Positions 1-8,970 of a stretch of DNA of 55,923 nucleotides are shown here, in pieces; position 1 is the first letter of the stretch; every line of letters starts with the position of its first letter. Position numbers and translations under genes: made by a program. Origin of the DNA: CAZBJJ01 sp964492245 (GTDB taxonomy: Bacteria > Spirochaetota > Spirochaetia > Treponematales > Breznakiellaceae). Location: contig CAZBJJ010000009.1 in assembly GCA_964492245.1 (NCBI GenBank), positions 1-55,923 of the forward strand. Reading direction: 5' to 3'. The notes beneath the pieces are model-generated. The model had not been told where the DNA came from and did not search any database. It saw nothing but the letters and a program-made list of their open reading frames with translations.

Positions 1-637
1 CCCCCTTAAAATTTAAAAGCCAGGCCTCTAACCATGTGCGGGCCTCGATATCGAGGTAGTTAGTTGGTTCATCGAGCAAGATAATATCTGGGTGGGAAAG
101 CAAGACCTTTGCCAGGGCAACGCGCATTTGCCAGCCCCCAGAAAACTCCTGTACAGGACGCTCAATATCGCCCTGTTCAAAACCCAGCCCCTCCAGCACC
201 ATAGAAATACTGGCAGCGCGCCGATAGTAATTTGAATCCTCCACCAGCTCTTGCAGGCGATGCAATTCCTCTAAAAGGCCCGCTATGCCAGTATCCCCCT
301 CTTTTTTGTGGGACAGCAGCTGGCCCAATTCGTCGATGCGCAAAAGCACAGCATGTATATGCTCCCAAGCCAATTCGAGCTCCTGGCCCAAGCTCCTATC
401 TCGGTGCTCTATGCCCGATTGGGGCAGATAGACAATGCGGGCGCCCTTTTCTATTGCGCGCTCTCCCGAATCTGCAGCAATAATGCCCGCCATAACCTTC
501 ATTAAGGTGGTCTTGCCCGAGCCATTTGCCCCAGCTAAGGCCGCACGGGTACCCCCCGACAAGTAAACGTTTACTTCCTGCAGAATATCTCGGTCGCCGA
601 AGGCCAGGGAAACCTGGGTAAATTGAACAAAGGCCAC
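1..637 (-). CDS. ABC-F family ATP-binding protein, partial (runs off left edge)
   Basis: About 212 residues are visible, reading leftwards from a GTG at 637 and cut by the window edge. Walker A GANGSGKTT lies near residues 36-44, followed by a charged helical stretch, the ABC signature EFSGGWQMR and Walker B ILLDEPTNYLD. There are no membrane segments. DEPTNYLD with no transporter domain is typical of ABC-F proteins, which carry two nucleotide-binding domains in one chain and act on the ribosome E site to rescue or protect translation. Only the first domain is seen, so the subgroup (EttA, Uup or antibiotic resistance type) cannot be assigned. The GTG lies 1 base after the stop of the upstream lipoprotein gene, so the two are probably co-transcribed. 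Confidence 0.9.
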   Translation of the reverse strand, partial: MAFVQFTQVSLAFGDRDILQEVNVYLSGGTRAALAGANGSGKTTLMKVMAGIIAADSGERAIEKGARIVYLPQSGIEHRDRSLGQELELAWEHIHAVLLRIDELGQLLSHKKEGDTGIAGLLEELHRLQELVEDSNYYRRAASISMVLEGLGFEQGDIERPVQEFSGGWQMRVALAKVLLSHPDIILLDEPTNYLDIEARTWLEAWLLNFKG

Positions 638-638
638 C

Positions 639-2018
639 TTAGTCCAAAGCCCTCGTAAAATAAATTGATGGGGCACTGGCATCGCGTTTTTTAATAACTA
701 AGCCATCTATGTTTTGGGGGGGAATATACTGAAGGCGAATACCATCAATTTCGAAGGCGTAAAAGAAATCGGCCGAATACCGCCTATTATTGTCCAGATC
801 GAAGTTAAAACGCAGGGCACCGGTATAGGGGCTGCGCAGATCGGGGTCGAAAAAAAGACAGCTTTCGGCACTGCCATTGCCCGAAAGGCCCGTCGGCAAA
901 ATTTCGGGGACAAGGGCATCGAAACCGGACCAGGAAAATGAGTAGCCCGATTTAAGCTGGAGCTTGCCAACCGCCTTGCTACTTAAATTGGGCCCCCGTC
1001 GCCACACCGCATCCAAGAGCTGTTTTCGCCGCTCCCGCTCAGTTTTAATAATATCGTTAATTGGCAGGGGCAGTGTTGCCAGGCCAATCGGCCCCTTAAA
1101 AAGTTCTGGCCACACTAATTCAATGTTCTCTCCCAGGCTCACAATTTGAATGCGCCCACTGTCGAAATGCCAGGTGCCCGCCATATCGGTGCTCACCGTC
1201 TGCCACTGGTGGCCATAGTGTTCGCCCTCGTAGGCAAGGCTCAGGCTCGAAGTGGCCTCGTTAAAACTGAGCCCCTCCTGTAGGGAAATGCGTTCCAGAT
1301 CTATCTGGGAATGCTCATACATTGTTTTATAGGCCAGGGGGTACCAATTGATACTCAGCATTGTAGAAAAATCGCGTTTAAGCTTATCGTCTAAATTCAC
1401 CGCCTCACCATTGCCCATTTGGTCGGGCAGGGCTTTTTCGAAAAGGCGCAGACGGTACGAAAAGGTATAGCCCTTTGTGCCATCGCCTGTCATTATGCGC
1501 AGCCATTTACCCGGCAGGGGCTTGCCCCCAGAACTGACCTCCGCCCCCTTTACCTCGTATAACACCTTTACCACCTGATTTTGGCGCAGCCGATAGACGG
1601 TATCGGCGGTGTTTTCGGGCCTTTCCCTAATTGGCAGGCCATCCTGCAGGGTTTCGCCATAGGTGCGGGCATAGCTAGCCAACAGGCGGGCCTGTTCTTC
1701 GGCCTTTGCCCGCGACGGATAGGCCTCGAGCTGCCAAAGAGGTACCTCGTATTTTTCCTTTTTACGCCCCGACGGCTTAAGCTTTTCGCCATCAGTATTG
1801 TCGGGCTGGACAAGGAAGACCGGTGGCCCTACTACCCAGACCTGATTCAAATTCGACTTGATAAATATTGGCAGGACAGAGCCCACCGGCAGGGCGTTTT
1901 CATCGTTGTCCCAGATTATTAGGCCCCATTGGCGCGAATTTTTACACGATGTAAATAAAAAAACAAGGGAAAAAAGAAAAATAAAGGGATATATATTGAT
2001 CTGCTTCTTACTCTGCAA
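639..2018 (-). CDS. SH3-type domain lipoprotein
   Basis: A hydrophobic signal segment ends in the lipobox LFTSC, so the mature protein should be lipid-anchored. A first beta-rich stretch precedes a bacterial SH3-like segment around residues 110-185 (LPIRERP... VYRLRQNQVVKVL... GKWLRIM... GYTFSYRL). The C-terminal 250 residues look like an extracellular beta-rich domain that I do not recognise. I prefer the TTG at 2018 (459 residues) because a GGAGG motif sits 5 bases upstream at 2028-2024; the frame can be extended to a GTG at 2030, but that places the SD inside the gene. SH3-type domains in secreted bacterial proteins often bind peptidoglycan or peptides; that role is only inferred here. It is the first gene of a unit with the ABC-F gene. 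Confidence 0.8.
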   Translation of the reverse strand: MQSKKQINIYPFIFLFSLVFLFTSCKNSRQWGLIIWDNDENALPVGSVLPIFIKSNLNQVWVVGPPVFLVQPDNTDGEKLKPSGRKKEKYEVPLWQLEAYPSRAKAEEQARLLASYARTYGETLQDGLPIRERPENTADTVYRLRQNQVVKVLYEVKGAEVSSGGKPLPGKWLRIMTGDGTKGYTFSYRLRLFEKALPDQMGNGEAVNLDDKLKRDFSTMLSINWYPLAYKTMYEHSQIDLERISLQEGLSFNEATSSLSLAYEGEHYGHQWQTVSTDMAGTWHFDSGRIQIVSLGENIELVWPELFKGPIGLATLPLPINDIIKTERERRKQLLDAVWRRGPNLSSKAVGKLQLKSGYSFSWSGFDALVPEILPTGLSGNGSAESCLFFDPDLRSPYTGALRFNFDLDNNRRYSADFFYAFEIDGIRLQYIPPQNIDGLVIKKRDASAPSIYFTRALD

Positions 2019-2131
2019 AGTCGCCTCCACGCATGTTAGACAATCAAATACTAATCAAAAAACAAGGGATAGTAAACACTAGGCAAAATACGTATACTCT
2101 TTTTATACATTGATATTTCAGGAGACCCTAT

Positions 2132-3928
2132 ATGAAAGAGCAGATTCCACTGCGCAGTGAACTTGCCCAGGCCGATACCTGGGATCTTTCCAAGCTCTAT
2201 CGCGACGACGAGGCCTGGGAAGCCGGCCTTTTAGCATATGAAGCATATATAGATAAAATTTCGACCTTTAAGGGAAGCTTGGGCAAGAGCGTCGAGGATT
2301 TAGCCCGTTGGCTCAATTTTATAACCGAAATGGGGCTTGTCGCCGAGCGCCTGGCCTATTACTCGCAACTGCGCCTGAACGAAGACGAGGGCAGGGCCAG
2401 CTACCGCAGTATGATTGGCCGCTTTACCATGGCCGCTACGAGGGCAGCCAGCGAGGCAGCTTGGGCAAAGCCGGAAATTCAGGCCATAGACGATGCAAGC
2501 ATGCAGGAATTTTTACAGAGCCCTCTTTTAAAGGATTCCCGCATTTATCTGGAAAAGCTGTTGCGCTTTAAGCCCCACATCCTTTCGGAATCCGAGGAGC
2601 GTATTTTATCCCTTCATAGCGAGGCCGAAGATACGCCCGACGAGGTCTTTAGCGTTCTTACCAATGTGGACATGGATTTTGGTATGGTGGAAACCGCCGA
2701 TGGGCCCCGCCCCCTTTCGCAATCGACTTGGGCCAGTTTTCTGGAAGAAAGCGACAGGGATCTGCGCGAACGGGCCTGGAAGGGTTATTATCATCAATTT
2801 GATACCCATAAAAACACGCTTGCCAGCCTGTATGCCGGTGCTGTAAAGCAAAATATTGTAAAGTCCCGCATCCGTGGTTTTGGCTCGGCCCGCGAACGGG
2901 CTCTTTTTCCGGACAAGGTCCCCCTGAGCGTCTACGACAATTTAATTCAGACGGTAAGTGCCAATCTTAAGCCCCTGCACCGCTATTATGAATTGAGATC
3001 CGAAGCCCTAGGGCTAGACAGCCTGCGCCACTGGGACGTGTATGTACCTATCCTCAAAGAAGGCCCCACGAAAAGGACCAGCTGGAACGAGGCGGTCGAC
3101 CTCATAGAAAAAGCCCTGCAACCGCTGGGTAGCGAGTACTGCTCCACCCTGGCCGCTGGCCTGCGGGGGCGCTGGGCCGATCGCTACGAAAACAAGGGCA
3201 AGCGCTCGGGGGCCTTCTCTGCGGGTAGCTTTGTGGGCGAGCCCTATATATTGATGAACTACAAGGAAGATTCAATACGCGATCTCTTTACCCTGGCCCA
3301 CGAGGGCGGGCACTCGATGCACTCTTGGTATTCGGCCCGCTCAAACCCCTTTTTGCAATACGATTACACTATTTTCGAGGCCGAGGTTGCCAGCACCTTT
3401 AACGAAGACCTCCTATTCCGCTACATGTACGAAAACGAAGCCGACAGTGGCCTTAAAAAATGGATTTTAAATAAGCGCATCGACGACCTTTTGGCCACTC
3501 TTTATCGCCAGACCATGTTTGCCGAATTCGAAAAACGCAGCCACGAATTATACGAGGCTGGAAAGCCTCTTACCCTGGACAGCCTGCGCAGCGAATACCG
3601 CAGTCTTTTAGAAAAATACTTTGGACCGGCCATGGTCTTCGAAGAGCAGAGCGATTTAGAAGGGCTCAGAATTCCCCATTTTTATAGGGCCTTTTATGTG
3701 TACAAATATGCCACGGGGGTCTCGGCGGCAATTGCCTTGGCAAAGAAAGTGATGGAGGGAGGCGAAAAAGAGCGCGAAGATTATTTTAGCTTTTTACGCT
3801 CTGGGGGTTCGCGCTACCCCATCGAGGCCCTGCGGGTAGCCGGTGTCGATATGGAAGGCCCGCAAGCGGTCCAAGCTGCCTGCGACCACTTTGCAGAATT
3901 GGTAAATAATTTAGAAAAAACATTGTAA
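2132..3928 (+). CDS. pepF: Oligoendopeptidase F (M3 family zinc metallopeptidase)
   Basis: The 598-residue product matches the usual length of oligoendopeptidase F. The zinc site HEGGH lies at about residues 390-394, and the third-ligand region FEAEVASTFNEDLL follows about 25 residues later. The N-terminal 200 residues carry the helical PepF-type domain, and the C-terminus has the conserved YKYATGVSAA segment. There is no signal peptide, so it should act in the cytoplasm, degrading short peptides into amino acids. The ATG follows GGAG with about 7 bases spacing. It is divergent from the SH3 lipoprotein, and recQ follows after a short gap on the same strand. Confidence 0.95.
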   Translation: MKEQIPLRSELAQADTWDLSKLYRDDEAWEAGLLAYEAYIDKISTFKGSLGKSVEDLARWLNFITEMGLVAERLAYYSQLRLNEDEGRASYRSMIGRFTMAATRAASEAAWAKPEIQAIDDASMQEFLQSPLLKDSRIYLEKLLRFKPHILSESEERILSLHSEAEDTPDEVFSVLTNVDMDFGMVETADGPRPLSQSTWASFLEESDRDLRERAWKGYYHQFDTHKNTLASLYAGAVKQNIVKSRIRGFGSARERALFPDKVPLSVYDNLIQTVSANLKPLHRYYELRSEALGLDSLRHWDVYVPILKEGPTKRTSWNEAVDLIEKALQPLGSEYCSTLAAGLRGRWADRYENKGKRSGAFSAGSFVGEPYILMNYKEDSIRDLFTLAHEGGHSMHSWYSARSNPFLQYDYTIFEAEVASTFNEDLLFRYMYENEADSGLKKWILNKRIDDLLATLYRQTMFAEFEKRSHELYEAGKPLTLDSLRSEYRSLLEKYFGPAMVFEEQSDLEGLRIPHFYRAFYVYKYATGVSAAIALAKKVMEGGEKEREDYFSFLRSGGSRYPIEALRVAGVDMEGPQAVQAACDHFAELVNNLEKTL

Positions 3929-3966
3929 AGTAAATTATTTGCCCCTCTTTGCCCATACTCTATTGT

Positions 3967-5733
3967 ATGAGCGAAAAACACAGTGGCCATGAGCCCGTCT
4001 ACTACGATCCGCTACAGCGGGCCGTGCACAGCCTTTTTGGCATTCCCAGCCTCTTTCCCTACCAGCGCCTTGTTGTTGCCAATATTTTAGAGGCAGCCGA
4101 GGCGGCGGGAATGCAGGTACTTTGGCCCGAGGGGCCGGCCCGCGAAGAAGCGGCAATTGAAAGCGAAATTGCCGACGCACTTTTTCCGCCCCCCCTCCCC
4201 GCCCCAGTCGGCGCGGCCCCAGACCCCGTCGGCGCCGCCCCAGTCGGCGCGGCCCCAGACCCCGCCGGAGTGGCCCCCGCCCCTAGGCTGCCAACGGATT
4301 TGGAAGAGGACAGGGAGCAGATAGATTCCAGCGGGCGGGGCAAGCAAATTGTTATTCTGCCCACCGGCGCCGGCAAGAGCCTGTGTTTCCAGCTGCCGGC
4401 CCTCCTGCTTTCCCGGCCCACACTGGTAATTTTTCCCATACTTTCACTTATGGCCGACCAAGAACGCCGGCTGGCCGAGCGGGGTTTTACCGCGGTAAGC
4501 CTGCGCGGTGGCCAAGACAAAAAAGAGCGGCAACAGATATTTAACGCAATTACCAGCGGCAGGGCCCGCTTTATAATTGCAAACCCCGAGGTCCTGGCCA
4601 CCGAGGCAATACTCAAAAATCTAAACAGCCTGAATATTGGCCACCTAGTTATCGACGAGGCCCACTGCGTTAGCGAGTGGGGCGAAAGTTTTAGGCCCTC
4701 CTATCTTGAACTGGGAAAAATTATTCAAGCCAGCAAGGCCCCCCTTGTTACCGCCTTTACCGCCACTGCATCGGCGCCCGTGCTGGAAAAAATTGAAAGC
4801 TACATATTTGGTCAGAAAAACATTCATCGCATTATTGGCAACCCCGACCGGCCCAATATTCGCTACTACGCCCTGGGCGCAATGGATAAAGACATTGCAG
4901 TCCTAGACCTTTTAAACCGCTTTCCCCTGCCAGCAATCATTTTTTGTTCCTCCCGCAATGGCTGTAAGCATTTGGCACATTTTTTGCGCGCCCAGATAAT
5001 TCAGGGCAAACGTCGCCCAGATGTGCGTTTTTATCATGCCGGCCTAGAGCGCGAAGAAAAAACAGAGGTCAATAGCTGGTATCTGAACAGCGATTCGGGC
5101 ATCCTTATTGCCACCTGCGCCTGGGGCATGGGCGTAGATAAGTCCAATATACGCACCGTAATACATCGAGACTGCTCGCCGAGCATAGAGGCCTATTTGC
5201 AGGAATCTGGCAGGGCCGGACGCGATGGGCAGCGCAGCCACGCCATATTACTCTATGGCCCCGAAGATGCACGGGCCCTAGAGCGATGCAAAAAGACCGA
5301 AGATAGATTGCGGCTTTCGTTACTCTTAGAATATGCGCGCAATACCGCCACCTGTCGGCGCGAGCAACTCCTTACTCTTATGGGAGCCGATTTTGAATTC
5401 TGCCCCGCCTGCGATATCTGTGCGGGCATTGCGCAGGCAGAACTGCGCGAAAGAGGCCTGCTATTGCGCTATATTCAGCGAAATAATTTAAGAGTGGGTT
5501 TGGGCGAAGCCAGTAGCGAAATAGCACAGTTGCTTGCCCTGCCTTGGCAAAGCGGGCGGGTAGAAAACTGCATTAAATATTTAGAAGAAAACGGCGATCT
5601 GCGCCTCCATAAAAAAGGCCTGTATAAAGGTCGCCTCTCTTTAGCTAAAAGGCCCCCTAATCGTCGAGATCAGCATCATCCCCAAATTCTTCTTCATCCT
5701 CTGCATCCTCTGCAGGAGGTTTTTCCTTTATAG
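3967..5733 (+). CDS. recQ: RecQ-type ATP-dependent DNA helicase
   Basis: An SF2 helicase of 588 residues from the ATG at 3967; an in-frame TTG at 3949 would add six residues and neither start has a good SD. Walker A PTGAGKS lies near residue 132 and the DEAH box IDEAHCVSEWG near 230, followed by TAFTATA, the arginine-finger motif QESGRAGRDGQ and a RecQ zinc module (CRREQ... FCPACDIC). A winged-helix remnant follows (NCIKYLEENGDLRLHKKG) and there is no HRDC domain. RecQ unwinds forked and recombination DNA in the RecF pathway. Oddities: a Gly/Ala/Pro repeat insert before Walker A (about residues 75-105), and a 3' end that overlaps the convergent small gene by 77 bases, so the last 25 residues are read from its antisense. 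Confidence 0.92.
   Translation: MSEKHSGHEPVYYDPLQRAVHSLFGIPSLFPYQRLVVANILEAAEAAGMQVLWPEGPAREEAAIESEIADALFPPPLPAPVGAAPDPVGAAPVGAAPDPAGVAPAPRLPTDLEEDREQIDSSGRGKQIVILPTGAGKSLCFQLPALLLSRPTLVIFPILSLMADQERRLAERGFTAVSLRGGQDKKERQQIFNAITSGRARFIIANPEVLATEAILKNLNSLNIGHLVIDEAHCVSEWGESFRPSYLELGKIIQASKAPLVTAFTATASAPVLEKIESYIFGQKNIHRIIGNPDRPNIRYYALGAMDKDIAVLDLLNRFPLPAIIFCSSRNGCKHLAHFLRAQIIQGKRRPDVRFYHAGLEREEKTEVNSWYLNSDSGILIATCAWGMGVDKSNIRTVIHRDCSPSIEAYLQESGRAGRDGQRSHAILLYGPEDARALERCKKTEDRLRLSLLLEYARNTATCRREQLLTLMGADFEFCPACDICAGIAQAELRERGLLLRYIQRNNLRVGLGEASSEIAQLLALPWQSGRVENCIKYLEENGDLRLHKKGLYKGRLSLAKRPPNRRDQHHPQILLHPLHPLQEVFPL
4201..4264 (+). repeat. In-frame GC-rich tandem repeat in recQ
   Basis: A 28-base segment starting GCCCCAGTCGGCG occurs at 4201-4228 and identically at 4237-4264, a 36-base period. 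It encodes Gly-Ala-Ala-Pro-Asp-Pro/Val units between the N-terminal helices and Walker A. It keeps frame and probably encodes a disordered linker. Confidence 0.9.
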
Positions 5734-5902
5734 GCTTTACTTTTTTAGGCCTTGGGGTAAATTTGGGAAATAATTTTTTCTTGCGCGGGTGGGCAATGCT
5801 TCCGGCAAGGGAGACAAGGAAGATAAAGGCGAGGGCCGTCAATTGAACCTCGCGATTTTTTAAAACCTGTAACAAAAGCTCTAAGGGAAAGGTATCCTTC
5901 AT
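5657..5902 (-). CDS. Small single-pass membrane protein
   Basis: An 81-residue product with one hydrophobic segment (about residues 20-36, LTALAFIFLVSLAGSIA), then a strongly basic stretch (PRKKKLFPKFTPRPKK) and an acidic tail (EDAEDEEEFGDDADLDD). The order suggests a membrane anchor with a charged cytoplasmic tail. No family is recognised. Its ATG overlaps the stop of the upstream GGDEF/EAL gene as ATGA (5902-5899), which implies translational coupling and a possible link to c-di-GMP signalling (inference). Its 3' end overlaps the convergent recQ gene. Confidence 0.75.
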   Translation of the reverse strand: MKDTFPLELLLQVLKNREVQLTALAFIFLVSLAGSIAHPRKKKLFPKFTPRPKKVKPIKEKPPAEDAEDEEEFGDDADLDD

Positions 5903-8889
5903 GGAGTATCCTCGATTTCTTCGATTTCGTCGAAGGCCTGTTCAATAAGCTCGTCGTAGGAAATATTGCTCTCTAGGGAGCTGGGGTCGCGCAGATCCCG
6001 CTCGTCGAGGGCAAAACCCTGCACTAAAAGCCCCGGCCGCTTTATAAAATCCTGCTGGGTATAAGTTTCAATTCCCGAAACAATTAATTCTAAGCCCCGC
6101 GATTCAAAAAGATCGAAGAGGCGAAACAAAAAGGCCCTATCGTCCTCTTTGCCCGTAATGGAAGAAATAAAGGAGCGGTCTACCTTGAGCACATTGCCCG
6201 AGCTCAACTGATTTATAAAATACAGCCAAGAGTTTTGTCTACCCAAACCCACTAGCACAAAGCGCACGCCCATTGCAACGAGGTTTGTAATTATGGCAAG
6301 GCTGCGATCGATTTGCCCAAATACAATTGTCTCGGTAACCCCAAAACGCAGACTTCCCGGTTCAATATTGTGCGTCTCAATTGCCTCTTGCACAATGGAA
6401 AGAAAATCCTGATTAAAGAAAAATGCCTGGGAACAGTTGACCAGCACAAAGGGCTTAGAGGTGGGGTCGGCCTTGCGAATAAGGCTAACATGTTCCAGGG
6501 CCCTGTTTAATACATATTTTTCTATGGGGACAATCATATTGGTGGCCGAGGCAATGTCTAGAAAATCGTCCGGTAAGAGAATGCCAAATTCGGGGTGACG
6601 CCAGCGCACAAGGGCCTCGATACCCGCCAAGCCGCCGGTATTTTCGAAGATCCCCTGCCAGGCGACCTCGATTTCATCGTTTTTAAGCGAAGATTTTATA
6701 TCTACCCGCATGGCAATGCGCCGTAAATAGGGGGCATCTTTGACCTTGTCGAAAACGACAATGCTGCCTTTTTTTTCTTTTGCCCGGTACAGCGAAATAT
6801 CTGCATATTTAATGAGCGTTGCGCTATCTCTGGCGTCGCGGGGAAAGTGAGCACAGCCAATACTTACTCCCACAAAAAAGGATACATTTTTATAATGATG
6901 GGGCTCTTTGACCTTGTTTATAATTTTTTTTGCAAAGGCAACCGTGTCCTGTGGCCCACTGCTGTCTAACAGCACAACAAATTCATCGCCCCCGACCCTA
7001 TATATATTTGCACTTCTATTTAAACACATCTCGCCCAAGCGCAAGGCAATAATGCGCAAAAGGTCGTCGCCAGCATCGTGTCCGTAGGAGTCGTTAATGG
7101 GCTTAAAACCATCGAGGTCTAAGAAAAGCAGGGCTTTTTGCATACCTTTTATGGGAGGAGATTCATTGCTGATTGTCTGAATATCGCGGTTAAAGGTGTA
7201 CCGATTGTTTAGGCCAGTCAAGGCATCCTGCTCTGCAAGTATGCGCAGTTCGTTCCTAGCCAAAAGCAGGCTCTCGGTGTTCATAGCAGAGGATAGCGAA
7301 GAAGATAAAATACGAGCCAGCCCTTCCAGAATACGGGTATCGTAATTATCTAGGCTGATCAATAAAAAAGCTTCCTCCGATTCCGAAAAATTTAATATTT
7401 GCCCTAAATAACTGGCATTTGGTTTTATGGGTTTTAATATTTGAGCGAAAAAATTGGAGGCAAGATCTTGTACACCCTCTTTCTCGGTCTTTCGCCTTCC
7501 CTTTTCGCTCCAAAAATAAATTTCTAGGGAAGTGGTCGGCTCAATGTTGACAGCCAGCCCCTTAAAAGAAAACACCCAGCAGCCCGACAGGCCCAACTCC
7601 TTTACTATATACTCTAGGGCACCCAATACAGCCAGGCTGTCCGAGGCAGTAACTAAGGACATGCTTACAAGGTTAAGGCGCTGTTGACTACTGGTAATTT
7701 TGGCAGAATTAGTCAATAGGCGGTGCTGTACAAGCTCGTCGAGCATATTTCTCAAGCCCTGCAGGGCTAAAAAAGCCGCTTCGTTGCGGGGCCCCTTTGT
7801 TAAATAAAGCCTTCTGTTTAAAGAGTTTAAGGATTTTTGAAGATCGCCAAGATGGTTTTCGTTTGAATTTGTGCCAATAAGATTGATAACATATTTAAAA
7901 AAATCTTCGGTCTTCTCGTGGGTCACTTTTTTTAGGCGTTCAAAAATGTCATTCTCTTTATCTAAAAAATAATTTTCTAGGCCATTGGGTTCTCCCTGAT
8001 ATATATCGTAGTAAAGCTGATGCGCCACGGTACAGCCACAGGAGGCTCTATAAAAAATGCGGGTAGGCACCTTTGTCTCTATGGGGACATCCTTACCCTG
8101 AATAATGTCAATTAAAACTTCTGCAGAACTTTTACCAATTTCGTAATAGGGATATTCCACACTCGTTAACGGAGGGTCTGCAAAGCGCCCCGAGTTGCCA
8201 TCCTCCCAGGTAGTTAGCGAGACCTGTCGGGGCACCTCGATACCCCGCTTTTTTAAACTGTTAAGAAGATTAAGGCCCTCTTCGGAAAAGAGCGAGACAA
8301 TGGCATCGGGGCGGGGACTGTCGGCATGGTCGAAAAGATATTGGCAGGCCAGCTCGGCGCGCTCTACGAAGGTTGCACTGACAAGCATTTCTTGGGACAC
8401 AAAGAGGCGGGGATCGTAGCAGTTGTTATTTTTAGTAAATGCCAACCAGGCATCTTCCCTGTCGTCATAGAAAACTGGGGCAATAAAGGCAATTCGACGC
8501 CTTCCATGTTCGTGGTATAGATGCTCTAGCAAAAGAGTCATATAATCGCCACCACAGAGGTGGGTGTAGTGTCGCCCCTCCCAGCCCTCGCCCATAAAGA
8601 CAACGGGAATGCTCCCCACAGCCGCTAAAAACTCCTGGGTATGGGGGGGGCGAATACCAGTTAACCAAGCGGTCGCGATAATTCCGTCTGGCTTTGTCGC
8701 TTGAATAAAGCCATACAAGGCATGGATTCCCGGATCTTCTTTCATGGAATGAAAGAAGGTGCGTCCCGAAAAAACAAGCAGCTGGCTGTTCGTTTTCGCC
8801 AGGCTCTCGCGCAAACCAGCAATTATAAGACTATCGTACTCGTTATAGCTATCAGCTTTTAAATAGGCTATTGTAAGGCCTTTCTTCAT
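5899..8889 (-). CDS. LacI-like sensor with GGDEF and degenerate EAL domains
   Basis: A 996-residue soluble protein. Residues 1-280 resemble the periplasmic-binding-like ligand domain of LacI regulators but lack the HTH and a signal peptide, so ligand sensing is cytoplasmic. A GAF-like region (about 290-540) follows. The GGDEF domain (about 550-715) keeps DALTGLNNR, FLDLDGFKPIND and an intact GGDEF near 634, so cyclase activity is plausible; the RxxD inhibitory site reads RSAN. The C-terminal EAL domain (about 725-980) keeps EALVRW but has VGLGRQNS where DDFGTGYS is expected and VSGIET for AEGVET, so phosphodiesterase activity is probably lost. The ATG has no SD but sits 6 bases after a strong -10. 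It is coupled to the small membrane protein downstream. Confidence 0.9.
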   Translation of the reverse strand: MKKGLTIAYLKADSYNEYDSLIIAGLRESLAKTNSQLLVFSGRTFFHSMKEDPGIHALYGFIQATKPDGIIATAWLTGIRPPHTQEFLAAVGSIPVVFMGEGWEGRHYTHLCGGDYMTLLLEHLYHEHGRRRIAFIAPVFYDDREDAWLAFTKNNNCYDPRLFVSQEMLVSATFVERAELACQYLFDHADSPRPDAIVSLFSEEGLNLLNSLKKRGIEVPRQVSLTTWEDGNSGRFADPPLTSVEYPYYEIGKSSAEVLIDIIQGKDVPIETKVPTRIFYRASCGCTVAHQLYYDIYQGEPNGLENYFLDKENDIFERLKKVTHEKTEDFFKYVINLIGTNSNENHLGDLQKSLNSLNRRLYLTKGPRNEAAFLALQGLRNMLDELVQHRLLTNSAKITSSQQRLNLVSMSLVTASDSLAVLGALEYIVKELGLSGCWVFSFKGLAVNIEPTTSLEIYFWSEKGRRKTEKEGVQDLASNFFAQILKPIKPNASYLGQILNFSESEEAFLLISLDNYDTRILEGLARILSSSLSSAMNTESLLLARNELRILAEQDALTGLNNRYTFNRDIQTISNESPPIKGMQKALLFLDLDGFKPINDSYGHDAGDDLLRIIALRLGEMCLNRSANIYRVGGDEFVVLLDSSGPQDTVAFAKKIINKVKEPHHYKNVSFFVGVSIGCAHFPRDARDSATLIKYADISLYRAKEKKGSIVVFDKVKDAPYLRRIAMRVDIKSSLKNDEIEVAWQGIFENTGGLAGIEALVRWRHPEFGILLPDDFLDIASATNMIVPIEKYVLNRALEHVSLIRKADPTSKPFVLVNCSQAFFFNQDFLSIVQEAIETHNIEPGSLRFGVTETIVFGQIDRSLAIITNLVAMGVRFVLVGLGRQNSWLYFINQLSSGNVLKVDRSFISSITGKEDDRAFLFRLFDLFESRGLELIVSGIETYTQQDFIKRPGLLVQGFALDERDLRDPSSLESNISYDELIEQAFDEIEEIEDTP

Positions 8890-8895
8890 TGTTTT

Positions 8896-8924
8896 AGGAT
8901 AGTAACAAAGTGATAGGATTGCAA
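8896..8924 (-). promoter_or_regulatory. Promoter of the GGDEF/EAL gene, leaderless geometry
   Basis: The minus strand shows TTGCAA (8924-8919), a 17-base spacer and TATCCT (8901-8896). The expected start of transcription is about 7 bases on, at 8889, which is the A of the ATG. Confidence 0.55.
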
Positions 8925-8970
8925 GCCTTTTTATTTTATCACAACGAATTAAACCTTAAAGGACAGAAAT

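Noticed and set aside
4059..4616. 185-residue minus-strand open frame opposite recQ
   Set aside because: It arises from the GC-rich repeat and shows only biased composition; RecQ motifs lie on the other strand.
4973..4987. TGGCAC-N5-TTGC match to a sigma54 promoter on the plus strand
   Set aside because: It lies inside recQ codons, the next base is not A/T, and no plus-strand gene starts downstream within reach.
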